NCBI GenBank assembly: GCA_008973525.1
Contig: WACJ01000521.1
Location: 1,240,001-1,304,000 of the forward strand
Direction: 5' to 3'
DNA: 64,000 bases
Source of the DNA: Stenopsyche tienmushanensis
Lineage: Eukaryota > Arthropoda > Insecta > Trichoptera > Stenopsychidae
Shown: one piece after another, positions 41,810 to 51,960 of the stretch
Position numbering within the stretch: position 1 is the stretch's first letter
How the letters are laid out: every line of letters begins with the position of its first letter
Position numbers and translations under genes: made by a program
Notes under the pieces: model-generated
The model's input: the letters and a program-made list of their open reading frames with translations, nothing else
What the model was told of the DNA's origin: nothing
Database searches by the model: none

Positions 41810-43075
41810 ATGAAATTGGTTATTTTTCTTACAACCTTGGTAAATAAAATTTAAATAATCATTATTTTAGAACACTTAAAATTATCAGTTATTCAAGCAT
41901 TTTTTCATTTTTAGATTTCGCTAAATTATGTCTTCAGCACTGGAATAAGTAATAAATTTCCATTTTATTGTTACGAATCATCCTGTTATTGTGTAAACCA
42001 AAAGTATCAAATTTACAATGGATATTATTCAGAATTATTTTGTAATGAATTAATAAATATATTTAAATATTTCAAATATTTGCAGACAGTCCATCAGCAG
42101 TTTGTGGGAATTACCAAAGCGGACAACGCCATTAATTTCCAAGCTCAGATGTGCAATCAATAATCTTGTATATGAAGCTGACGAAACCCAATTTGCGATA
42201 TTATACGCGCAAACATTATGGACCGTCGATGTATTGACGGATTTTGATGCTTCAATATCGCCGAGCTGCGTTTATTCAGACGTAAATTATTGATCATCAT
42301 AAGTGAATATATTTTGAGTATGTAATTAGATATTTAAAATATATTATTATGCATTCAGATGATAAGCAAGAGCCTTGAGCATATGAAAAGTGATTGTACA
42401 TCCAAATTAAAGGAGGCTCTTATCGATTATGGACGTCTTTGTAATTACGCTATAAATTATAGCATTGCAGTTGGATTATCAGCAGCTGGATGTCCTGTTA
42501 AAATGGAGGATTATAAGGTATATGCGGAGCATTTATTAGCATTCAAATAAAAAGTAAATTTGTTATAAGTTAATTGATACATACAAAGATGGATTTTTTA
42601 AACTGTTTTTTTGTATAGACGTGCAGTAAGAAAATATGTCCAATCGAGAAGAGCTTTTACGATTTTATTTCATTGAATTCAGTAAGATTTCCAAAGGAAA
42701 TAAAGGAACTGATAATAAGTTTAAGTAAATCACCAAATGTGGATGATCGTATTACTGCCCTTGCGGCTGTTGCTTCAGCAACAGATATCAGCGTCAAATT
42801 TTTCATTCAACATTTAAAGAAAAAAGAATTATTAAAAGTAAGTATATTTGTAAATGTAAAAGATAGGAGCTTTTTTTTTCGTTAATTAGTATGATTAGAA
42901 TTATTAAAAAATGGTGGTTTCTAATTTGTAGACTGTTCAGTTGAAGTCCTGCTCGTTGGATATTCCATTAATGTGCTGTTCTCTACGCAAAGAGGAAATA
43001 ACGAGACGTTGTAAAAAGCTAGGAAGATTATCAGATAAAATAATTAAGATTATGTTAAGAGAATGGCATAATTAA
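41810..43075 (+). CDS. secreted cysteine-containing helical protein, family unknown
   Basis: Proposed exons are 41810-41839, 41915-41992, 42090-42281, 42359-42517, 42619-42837 and 42932-43075. All introns are GT..AG and phase 0, giving 273 residues. A signal peptide is evident (MKLVIFLTTLISLNYVFSTG). About a dozen cysteines follow, scattered through a mostly helical body (for example CYESSCYC, a LKEALIDYGRLCNYA helix, LIISLSKSPNVDDRITALAAVA, SLDIPLMCC) and a basic tail ending REWHN. No transmembrane segment follows the signal peptide. I recognise no family. The exon 2/3 join is the least certain part: an acceptor at 42086 would leave the frame. Its stop is 118 bases from the stop of the TIL-like gene on the other strand. 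An AATAAA lies at 43115. Exons 3-6 are duplicated at 49834-50809. Confidence 0.75.
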
Positions 43076-43193
43076 AATATTTTTATCAATGATATAATAT
43101 TTTGTAAGCCGAGTAATAAATATTATTTTGTTTTTAAATGATATATTTACCGCAAAAAACATATATCTACATTATTTTTCATCTACATATGAA

Positions 43194-43703
43194 TCATTCA
43201 CTATCATTAGATTTCCCATTTTTTCCATTCTCTGAAATAAACAATATATTTAATTTAAATTGTCATACAATAAATATTCAAAATAATTTGAAAGCAAATC
43301 GGTCCCGAATCGACTCAATACTCACTTGACTTGTGGCAATTTTTTTTTCTAATACAAGGTCCACCTTCATACGCTCTAATGTAGTTAGGATTACATTTGC
43401 AGCCACCGAAACAACATTTTATTTGACAACTGGGACTTGAGCTCTTTTGCGGGTCGGCACATGTGTCTTGACACATTTCGTTAGCACAATCGTGCCAATG
43501 GGCATTACGTAATCTACATACTACAAAATTAAAATGATATAATTATATATAATTAAGGCATTTAAAACAAAATATTGCAAAAATAAAATCAATTTTTTAT
43601 TCTCACTTTTCGGCACTCCTTCGTTCCCACAGGCTCTAGCTTTATGTAAGATGTATGCTAAAATCACATAAACCAGTGCTATTCGTATGAATCGAAAATC
43701 CAT
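43194..43703 (-). CDS. TIL-like 12-cysteine secreted peptide, copy A
   Basis: Three exons in order of translation are 43607-43703, 43326-43520 and 43194-43231, giving 109 residues. Exon 1 gives a signal peptide (MDFRFIRIALVYVILAYILH) ending near KARA before the first cysteine. Exon 2 carries eleven cysteines (C..RNAHWHDCANEMCQDTC, CCFGGCKC, GPC, NC), close to the trypsin-inhibitor-like (TIL) fold but with an added CC pair. Exon 3 adds a short KNGKNGKSNDSE tail. If exon 3 is not used, translation stops five bases into the intron at SEY. The TIL family mostly inhibits serine proteases extracellularly, and also includes venom, haemolymph and silk-gland members. Inhibitory function here is inferred, not shown. 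It is convergent with the 41810-43075 gene. Confidence 0.8.
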
Positions 43704-44138
43704 TATGTATTTCCTTCAAGCTGTGTACTGTGAATACTACTTGTTTTTAATTTTCAGTTAAATATATATATATATATATATATACTAATACACAGAATAA
43801 TTTTGTCAATATGCTATAAATGCTGTATGATCAACGTCAAAATACATCTGTTACATCACATAAATCTTATTAAACAAACTACTATAATTCATATCTATGA
43901 TAAATATATGCATTTATTGTAAATAGATGAAAGTATGGAATTAAGATTACAAAAATTATTCAACATACAGAATATATAATTCATGTATATTCTCTAATTA
44001 TGGGATTATATGCTTTATCTTTTGGGTAATAATTAAAGACTTGGATGTTTAGAATTATATTTGAAAAGATTTTTGCATTTATATCAGTTCATGACATCGA
44101 AAAAATGCTAAATTTCTTTATATTTATGGTTCATTCAA
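43704..44138. other. intergenic, TA microsatellite
   Basis: A (TA)n run of about 26 bases lies at about 43762-43787; the second cassette has a shorter run at the equivalent place (51490-51505). No gene was seen. Confidence 0.7.
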
Positions 44139-44946
44139 TTACTTCCTTTTTTTATCTTCGATGTTTTCCGCTTTATCACTTTCTTTCTTGACTGTTTTCC
44201 TTGCTACAAGTCAAACATATACGTGTTATTAATATACGTTAACAAACATTTAACAATTTTATATCAGAAGACAACCTTATCAAATATCTTTAATGTACGA
44301 TTTTAAGACTTGTTTTGTTAAGAAATAGTTTCATACCCTATTTAATTGGCGATACAAAATTAAAATGAAAAGGAAACAAGCAGTTTTTAGTCAGAGCCAC
44401 TGGAAATACCAAACATTCCTTTTTATATTCCCGATAGAAAATTTACTAATATTCGTTATAAAAAGAGTGCATATTATTATCGACTAAAAACTGGCAAATG
44501 CTTAGTTATCTAAATTTGTCATACAAGATTTGATGAGTCAACTTATGTAACTTACTCCAGTAACGACAATCTTTTCTAGGAATGCACGGTCCATTGGGAT
44601 ATGCTCTTATAAAGCCAGCGTTACATGCACAATCACCGTTACAGCATCTTATCTTGCAATAAGTACTTTTCATGGGTTCGTCACAGTTGTCTTGGCATAC
44701 AACATTAGCACAATCATCCCAATGGGCATTCGGTAATAAGCATACTGTAAATTATAATTAAAATATAGTAAAAAGGAATATCTTCATACATATTTAAAGT
44801 GCATTTATAAAACAATAATAATTCTTATTGTATAAACAATAAAACTCACTTTTTGGTTTATTATTTTCGCCGCAGGCTTTAATTCTTTGCAAAATACATG
44901 ATAAAATTATTAATACAACAGTCAGCCTTATCAATTGGAAGTCCAT
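44139..44946 (-). CDS. TIL-like 12-cysteine secreted peptide, copy C, lysine-rich tail
   Basis: Three exons in order of translation are 44850-44946, 44556-44744 and 44139-44203, giving 116 residues. The exon phases are the same as in copies A and B (1, then 1). The signal peptide is MDFQLIRLTVVLIILSCI.., cut near IKA before CGENN. Exon 2 keeps all eleven cysteines (PNAHWDDCANVVCQDNC, CCNGDCAC, GPC, DC), but the spacing between the fourth and fifth cysteines is two residues shorter. Exon 3 encodes a longer, highly charged tail ending DKAENIEDKKRK. It is clearly an older paralogue of A and B. No copy of the (+) partner gene was found beside it. Confidence 0.8.
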
Positions 44947-45954
44947 TTTGCCCGGCAATGCTTACCGATTCCATATATTCCAAAATATATACATAAATGG
45001 TATCAATATGCAAACAAATTAAAATATTCTTATTTGTCAATGTCAAAAAAACATCTGTTACATTGAACATTGTGTTGAGTTGAGAATTTTGCATTAGGGC
45101 ACTGCAAGAATGCCTTTAAGAAACGTAGAACTGCTCAGTGGTGAATATTTTTTGAACCCTCGGTAATAATAGATGAAACTTAGATTTGTAACAGAGACCC
45201 TGAATCTAGAATATAATCTATACAGCATAAAAACGAGACTATCTTAAAAAATCTAATTATGAAGAAAATACCGGAAAAGCCATAATAGCAACGGTTTTCT
45301 GGGATGATAAAGGACATTTTTTGTTTATATCACAAAATCATATTAATATTATAATGGGAACGATTAGTAATGGGAGACTTTGGCTACAGCAAAAGAAATA
45401 AAAAGGGGAAAAAGGCTTATTAATTTTTGCTTTCAATATAAATATAAATAGCAAATAGGAATGAGGAGTTACCCTCGATATTTGAAAGCGAAGAAGATAA
45501 AAATAACAAGAAACTAGAGATAATTCTAAGAAAGTGCTTCAAAAACTACAACAACGAAAAAAACACACTAAAAAGAGAAACGAAGAAGTCCCAACACACG
45601 AAATTAAAAAGTGGAAGACAGAAAAACATACTTAAGAATTAAACCCATTATTAGAATCGAATTGTAGTAAATTCATTATGGTCTAGGAAAGGTTAGACGA
45701 TCATACGAGCTGCCAAGACGAACAGTGTATTGATCGACCAAATGATGTGGTGGTGAAGAAAATCCACAAAATGGTATCGGATGACCGTCAACTTTAACTG
45801 TGCGAGCAAGCAGACATGGCAAGCCTTTCAAAAAATGCTGTACATCGCGTATTGACTGAAAATTCAGACACGAGAAAGCTGTGCGCAAGGCGGGTGCCGC
45901 GTTTGCTCACAATGGAACAAAAACAGCGTCGTTGAGTTTTTGCATCAATTCATA
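44947..45954. other. no gene seen
   Basis: Purine-rich on the plus strand at about 45360-45640. On the plus strand near 45680-45900 short frames (RRSYELPRRTVY) hint at a transposase-type helix-turn-helix, but not enough to name one. Confidence 0.35.
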
Positions 45955-46065
45955 AGCATGGATGAAACATGTCTGTGTGTTCAACCGGTCCGCTTTTCGG
46001 GCCGCTGACATGACGAATAAACGCCTCGCGATCGAACGTCATACCCGAACATGTCTACAGAACGA
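45955..46065 (-). mobile_element. LINE 3' fragment (same family as 20040-20320)
   Basis: Contains GTGTGTTCAACCGGTCCGCTT, GGGCCGCTGACA, CGCCTCGCGATCGAACG and ACATGTCTACAGAACG, in the order of 20110-20205. Confidence 0.65.
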
Positions 46066-46219
46066 TTACAAACTCTCATTACGAAACGAAGTTGTCTGAA
46101 GAAGACTTATTGGATGAGTCGAAAATATTGTTGTCTTTATTTTATTGCACGCTTATGCTGGCAGGGTTGGCCTAATGTTTAAGCGATAATGAAGAAAAGT
46201 AGGATTAGACAACTTAACT

Positions 46220-47465
46220 GGGTAAGTATTTTGCGCCTCGAGCCCATGTTATGTACCCCTTCGATGTGATTGTATCACGCATTTATTTATATCCAATCGT
46301 ACTGCGTGCCCACCCACATCTTTTCCAATCCTAAACACCTGCCACCTATTTTCCCATACATCCCTTAAGTTTTTTCTCATGTCTTACGATCTCTATGCAA
46401 ACCATAATTTCACCTCCTTTACGACCCTTTGTCTTTTGCATCCCTTCAGTCTTTTCCCATGTCGTATGACTTCTATGCAAACCATAGTTTCAACACTTTA
46501 TTACATCCCTTAAACCTTTCTCACGCCACGCGACCATCATGAAAACGCATTTGGTTGCTATTCCGTTATCTATTCTTCGCATATACTGCCGGATGCATAG
46601 CGATCCCTTAACCCTCGTCACATTTGACTCTTCCTGGTCATTACAATGACAGGATTTATTAGCAAGTTTCATTGCTTCTCTATCTAAAAGTCACCTGTCC
46701 TTTGTCTTCTCAATTCTGTGTCTCTCTTCGCATTACATGGCTCTCGTGTCGCTGTTGGGCACCTCTATGACCACACCCTCAAGACACGTAACGTCATTTT
46801 TGAACACCCTTATTGGCTAACTGCATTGAACTTACCCCTTCCCTAACTTCCAGGTCCACAGCCCTTATATACCCGACCGCATCTCCGATCAAGGCTCTTC
46901 GCTCTTCTTTCGTTCGTTCGTCCAGACTTCTCCGACTCTGACTCGACAGTCAGTCAGTCATTTTTCATTTCATCATGTAACTTAACGAGGACAGTCCTGA
47001 AGGACTCATCCTTCGCGGTTGTGAATTAAGGCCTTTGTTCTTTATCGCTATATGTGTGTTCTTGTGTTATAAATAAACTTAGTCACTGTGTATAATCAAG
47101 TTTCATTAAAACAACCTTCAAGATTTCCTGCATTCTCCCGCAAACTTACACTCAACAAGGAATCAACCTGCCTGCACAGAATGATCATAATAAAATTGGG
47201 GCAGCCGGTAGGATTTCCCTGTCCAGCCGCTGTCCGTAACACCCAATTGCGCACGTAACGGGCGCCTGTTTTGCCTGGGGGTACAAAAAGGAGAAACAAA
47301 GAAAGTGGCCAGAGAAACTACCATGGCAGCCTCGATGGGACAGCTCCACAAAAGGCCGGTGGACACATTAACTAATATCAAACCTGGAATTGTGGATGAC
47401 CAGACAACATGGCCAAATGTGTTACCACCTGACCCAGATTCTCACCAGGCATGGCTGCTTTAGTA
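46220..47465 (+). mobile_element. probable Ty3-like LTR plus leader and broken gag start
   Basis: The segment has LTR-like architecture: a promoter-like CCTTATATACCC at about 46861, a TCAGTCAGTCATT start-like motif at about 46950, and a TATAAATAAACTTA poly(A) region at about 47068. After the presumed LTR end there is an ATTGGGGCAGCCGGTAGGAT stretch (about 47195-47215), a sequence usual just after the PBS in insect LTR elements. An open start follows at 47322 (MAASMGQLHKRPVDTL), stopping after about 50 codons. LTR boundaries are estimates. Confidence 0.45.
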
Positions 47466-47499
47466 ACTAGCTTAAGAGAATAGGAAAAGAGACAAGCCC

Positions 47500-47780
47500 G
47501 GAATTCCATTATTATAGGGCTGGCAATGATGATGTTGCGCACACGGCATTCATCTGCCCAGCGTGAAGCGTTGAAAGGGATACCCTATGCGAGGAGCTGG
47601 GAGCAAACTCGCTCTCGTCCAACAACATGATCCCTTCATTGTTCAAGGATGCTAGGGCATGGAATGCGTGGTGTAGATACACAAAGTGCGTTATGCAGCA
47701 GAAGGAAAACGCCGAACGTGTGAGGCGAAGAAGTGCTTCTAAAGCACCCCGCACTGAACAGACAATAATCCACAAGCTGA
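47500..47780 (+). pseudogene. R1-type LINE ORF2 C-terminal fragment
   Basis: On the plus strand, allowing frame shifts, the translation gives YRAGNDDVAHTAFICPA, SNNMIPSLFKDARAWNAW and CVMQQKENAERVRRRSAS. This is the terminal segment of R1-clade ORF2 (..AEHT.F.CP.W...., ..NMI..ML....AW..V..F...VM..KE..ER.R). It lies directly after the LTR-type segment. Confidence 0.65.
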
Positions 47781-47834
47781 ATAGTTGAAGAACCCAGGAA
47801 GGACACATCACTGCCACCCTATTGCAATACTTAA

Positions 47835-48360
47835 ACCTATCGGACCGAAGTCGTGAGACAAAGACGGATGTCTTGCGTCTCATCATACACTCGTGCATCC
47901 ATGGCAAAGTTGTGCCGTAAAGGTACCCATACACATCTAAACATTCTCAATATATTTTAATTTTTTTAATAAAAATTCGTAAATCTTCATTCTTACTATT
48001 CAACAAAAATCGTATTCTAAAGAATCTTTTAACCGTCATAAAATTTAGGTATAATTAACTAAAATCGCTATTGTCGGATAAGCTATCAAGCTCTTTCAAC
48101 AAAGATAAAACGATTTTCGTTCGTGTTGTCTTGAGAGCTGGCGTTTGTTTTGATAATTAAGATACTCGCATCATTCTTATTGTTGATCAATTTTGTTATT
48201 CCTCCTTGACTGTTCTAGAGTGTCGTCATCAGCCGAGTATCATTACTCCTTTGCAAAATCTACTCCTTCAGAAATAAACTGGCAGGCTTGTACGGTAACT
48301 CTGTACTTTTATTTTCACAATACAATTATAGACAAAAATAGCTGAACAACAGAAAGCAGA
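47835..48360 (-). repeat. dispersed repeat family A, longest copy
   Basis: The reverse complement of 47835-48300 matches 7905-8270. The part at 48150-48360 also matches 62928-63085 on the same strand (CTTTTATTTTC.CAA.ACAAT.ATAG.CAAAAATA, GCAGATGC.ATGCA). No coding potential. Confidence 0.7.
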
Positions 48361-48949
48361 TGCCATGCAAATTAAATATTAATTTATTGAGCCTGGTTCA
48401 ATATCAAACTTGTTACATGCTGCGGCAGCATAGCGTGTATGCTTTCCGGTTTGAAATGGTTAACTGGTAGCCGGGTGGCAGCAGAAGAGGAGGGGGGTTT
48501 TAGTGTATAGAAATCCCATACTACCACAAAATGGTGGTGACTTTTGAATTTTTTTACATTCGTTGAAAATATTGTTTATCATCGCCTTTGTGATAACATC
48601 AATCTACAATAAATCAGAGTTTTATTCACTCATAATAGTACATATTTCTAATTGAAATTATATAAATACATACAATAGTTTTATGGGTAGGAAAAAAAAT
48701 TCTCATCTTAATATTTACTTTTTACAGTATAATTTATGTATTGGTGTAATTTTCTCGTATGTCTTTAAAGGTGGCATCTGTTTTGCATATTGTACAAATA
48801 ACGTAAAAATATAGCAACAAGCTGCAATATAAACAATAACTATAACATAATTTTTAAGAATATTTTTCCATATATAAGCGTTGCAACATTAAGTGTTATG
48901 CGGTTATTTTCTGTTGTAGAGAAAAAAAAATTGTATTGTGTATTTTAAT
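48361..48949. other. no gene seen
   Basis: AT-rich with a short GC-richer patch at about 48418-48500. No exon or motif. Confidence 0.45.
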
Positions 48950-48954
48950 ACTTA

Positions 48955-49375
48955 AAATTGGCGTGCCTATAATTCTTCTCAGAAACATAAATCCACCACA
49001 TGTAGCAATAGTAGCAGATTTTTAGTGAAAAAGATAATGAATACTATCATTGAAACTACAGTTTGAAATGGAAAGAAGATGTGTCTCAATGATTCCGACT
49101 GATATGCCATTCAAATTGAAACGTTTGCCAGTGCGAGCATTAATAAAGCATAGGGACACACAGGGTATGCGTGCATGCTTCTCACATGGACAGCTGTATG
49201 TAGGCTGCTCACGCCAAAATCATTTATTATCACACGCTACGCACCACACGGAAAAACGTTGTGTATCCAAAAGCACTTCATTAGCACGATCTTTGGGACG
49301 CGAAAAAAAGATAGAAAGTCTCCTGCCCGACAAAAAGAACAAAGTGAAAACGAAAAATCAGGGAGCTTACTAGAT
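48955..49375 (+). pseudogene. Helitron Rep/helicase C-terminal fragment
   Basis: The plus-strand translation contains GVPIILLRNI, NPPHVAIV, then MIPTDMPFKLKRLPVRA and ACFSHGQLYVGCSR. This corresponds to the last motifs of the Pif1-like helicase of Helitrons (..LRNINPP.LCNGTR..., PTDMPFEFKR.QFPVR, FSHGQLYVACSRV). The segment between VRA and ACFSH (MTINKSQGQ region) is deleted, and there are frame changes. A second copy is at 57121-57590. Confidence 0.75.
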
Positions 49376-49399
49376 TGAACAAATCAACAAAAAAAAGAG

Positions 49400-49737
49400 T
49401 AAAATGGTCAAGTATAATAAAAACTTCGTGCATCTCTTAATCAGGTCGGTATCCTGCGTTTTGCGCCCCAAGCCTAGTTGCGTCCGTGGCAGGTGCCTGC
49501 TTTGCCACGCCTTAGTTACGTGTGTCCATAGCTCCCACATATAAAAGGACGTATTGTGTGTCATGAAAAGCTGACGCTTGACAGCATCACTGCATTTGTA
49601 GATTTAAATGGCTCTTCTCTGCCTGTCTATATCGGCATCATCTCTGAGCATCATTGATGAAATGCTCGAGATACTTAAATTCTCGCACTATTACGAGCCG
49701 TCTTTCCTCGATACACACGGATGGTACGTAATCCAGG
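49400..49737. repeat. repeat shared with the window's right edge
   Basis: AAAATGGTCAAGTA.AATAAAAA.. and GGTCGGTATCCTGCGTTTTGCGCCCCAA (49402-49473) recur at 63915-63990, and a weaker copy of the TTTTGCGCC.CAAGCCC word is near 46232. A TATAAAAGG lies at about 49542. Nature unknown (LTR or Penelope-like end possible). It borders the truncated second cassette. Confidence 0.45.
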
Positions 49738-50809
49738 GTGTAAACCAAAATTATCAAATTTACAACAGATATTATTCAGAATTATTTCCAAATGTAATAA
49801 TAAATATATTTGAGGTTCAATTATTGCAGTCAGTCCATCGGCAGTTTGTGGAAATCACCAAAAAAGACAACGCCATTAATTTTCAAGTTCAGATGTGCAA
49901 TCAATAATCTTATAAATGAATTTGATGAAACGCAATTTGCAATATTATATTCGCAAATATTATCAACTGTCGTTGTATTGACAAATTACGATGCTTTTAA
50001 TATCCCCAGGCTGTGTTTATTCAGATGTAAGTTATTGATCACCATAAGAGAGCGAGTATATTTTGAGTCATTAGGTATTTAAAATATATTACTATGAATT
50101 CAGATGATAAGTAAGAGCGTTGAGCGTATTAAAAGTATTTGTACATCCGAATTAAAAGAGGCGCTTATCGATTATGGACGTCTTTGTAATTACGCTATAA
50201 ATTATGACATTGCAGTTGGATTATCAGCAGCTGGATGTCCTGTTAAAATTGATGATTATAAGGTATAGGCGGAACATTTATTAGCATTCAAATTAAAAGT
50301 ACATTTGTTATAAGCTAAGGGATATGCGCAAAGTTGGATTTTTTAAACTGTTATCTTGTATAGACGTGTAGTAAGAATCGAGAAGAGCTTTTACGATTTT
50401 ATTTCATTGAATTCAGTAAAATTTCCAAAAGAAATAAAGGAACTGATAATAAGTTTAAGTAAATCACCAAATGTGGATGATCGTATTACTGCCCTTGCGG
50501 CTGTTGCTTCAGCAACAGATATCAGCGTCAAATTTTTCATTCAACATTTAAAGAAAAAAGAATTATTAAAAGTAAGTATATTTGTAAATGTAAAAGATAG
50601 GAGTTTTTTTGTTCGTTAATTAGTATGATTAGAATTATTAAAAAATGGTGGTTTCTAATTTGTAGACTGTTCAGTTGAAGTCCTGCTCGTCGGACATTCC
50701 ATTAGTGTGCTGTCCTTTACGCAAAGAGGAAATAACGAGACGTTGTAAAAAGCTAGGAAGATTATCAGATAAAATAACGAAAATTATGTTAAGAGAATGG
50801 CATAATTAA
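49738..50809 (+). pseudogene. truncated, frameshifted copy of the 41810-43075 gene
   Basis: Homology to the intact gene starts at about 49738, inside its second intron, so the signal-peptide exons are missing. Recognisable exon equivalents are 49834-50026, 50104-50262, 50364-50571 and 50666-50809. The first is one base longer than its counterpart (193 against 192, extra T at about 49995). The third lacks 11 bases at about 50376 (208 against 219). The net change is not a multiple of three. The other two exons are intact, with only substitutions. Splice sites are kept. Introns and 3' sequence remain very similar, so the duplication looks recent. Confidence 0.8.
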
Positions 50810-50925
50810 AATATTTTTATTTCAATGATATAATATTTTGTAAGTCGGGTAATAAATATTTTGTTTTTAAATGATATATTTACTGCAAAAACATATATCT
50901 ACATTATTTTTCATCTACATATGAA

Positions 50926-51432
50926 TCATTCACTATCATTAGATTTCCCATTTTTTCCATTCTCTGAAATAAACAATATATTTAATTTAAATTGTCATAC
51001 AATAAATATTCAAAATTATTTGAAAGCAAATCGATCCCGAATCGACTCAATACTCACTTAACCTGTGACATTTTTTTTTTTTAATACAAGGTCCACCTTC
51101 ATAAGCTCTAATATAGTTAGGATTACATTTGCAGCCACCAAAACAACAGTCTATTTGACAATTGTCATTTGAGCTCTTATGCGGCTCGTCACATGTGTCT
51201 TGACACTTTTCGTTGGCACAATCGTCCCAATGGGCATTACGTAATTTACATACTACAAAATTAAAGTGATATATCATATAATTAAGGCATTTAAAACAAA
51301 TCTTTGCAAAAATAAAATGAATTTTTTATTCTCACTTTTCGGCACTCCTTCGTTACCGCAGGCTCTAGCTTTATGTAAGATGTATGCTAAAATCACATAA
51401 ACCAGTGCCATTCGTATGAATCGAAAATCCAT
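50926..51432 (-). CDS. TIL-like 12-cysteine secreted peptide, copy B
   Basis: Three exons in order of translation are 51336-51432, 51058-51252 and 50926-50963, giving 109 residues. The exon sizes are identical to copy A (97, 195, 38). The signal peptide and third exon are almost identical to copy A. Differences concentrate in exon 2, especially between the fourth and fifth cysteines (DEPHKSSNDN against ADPQKSSSPS) and at DD/HD. All cysteines are conserved. It is convergent with the pseudogene at 49738-50809, as copy A is with its intact partner, so the two genes were duplicated as one block. Secreted and probably protease-binding by family, but untested. Confidence 0.8.
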
Positions 51433-51631
51433 TCCGTATTTCCTTCAAGCTGTGTACTGTGAATACTACTTGTTTTTAATTTTCAGTTAAATATATATAT
51501 ATATACTAATACATAGAATAATTTTGTCAATATGATATAAATGCTGTATGACCAACGTCAAAATACATCTGTTACATCACATAAATCTTATTAAACAAAC
51601 TATTATAATTCATATCTATGATATATATACA

Positions 51632-51955
51632 GTAGAACCTCCATTATCTAATTGGGGATGGAAGTAGTCCGGATAACGAAAAATCCAGTTAATAGAAAAA
51701 GAGATTCGTTATTTACCCTTATTTAAGAGTGTGAACCACATTAGAAGATTGATTTTTTAGCATGTTTTTTAACAGAGTAATTATAATTTGTTTAAACTCA
51801 GATGTTTTATTAATATTTTGAAATACAATAAAACTAATAAATCTGAAATAAAAATAATAAATTTGAAAAAATCACAAGATTGTAAATCTATCTAAATTTA
51901 TTTCATATATTCCTACATTTTTTAAGTACATTCAGTAGCTCTCTAATAAAATAAG
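51632..51955. mobile_element. pogo/Tigger-like end, non-autonomous
   Basis: After ATATA the sequence reads CAGTAGAACCTCCATTATCTAATTGGGG, then GTCCGGATAACGAAAAATCC. This is the terminal repeat style of Tigger/pogo elements. Homology between the two cassettes ends exactly here. No matching right end was found, so only one terminus is supported. Confidence 0.5.
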
Positions 51956-51960
51956 ATCAT

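Noticed and set aside
43762..43787. TA repeat as a possible origin or regulatory element
   Set aside because: An ordinary dinucleotide microsatellite that differs in length between the two cassette copies.
47512..47934. 140-codon minus-strand open frame
   Set aside because: It is the antisense of an R1-type LINE tail that reads correctly on the plus strand and of repeat family A.
49608..49907. 99-codon plus-strand open frame entering the second cassette
   Set aside because: It starts in repeat sequence and reads the duplicated exon in the frame that is not used by the intact gene, so it is a chimeric artefact.
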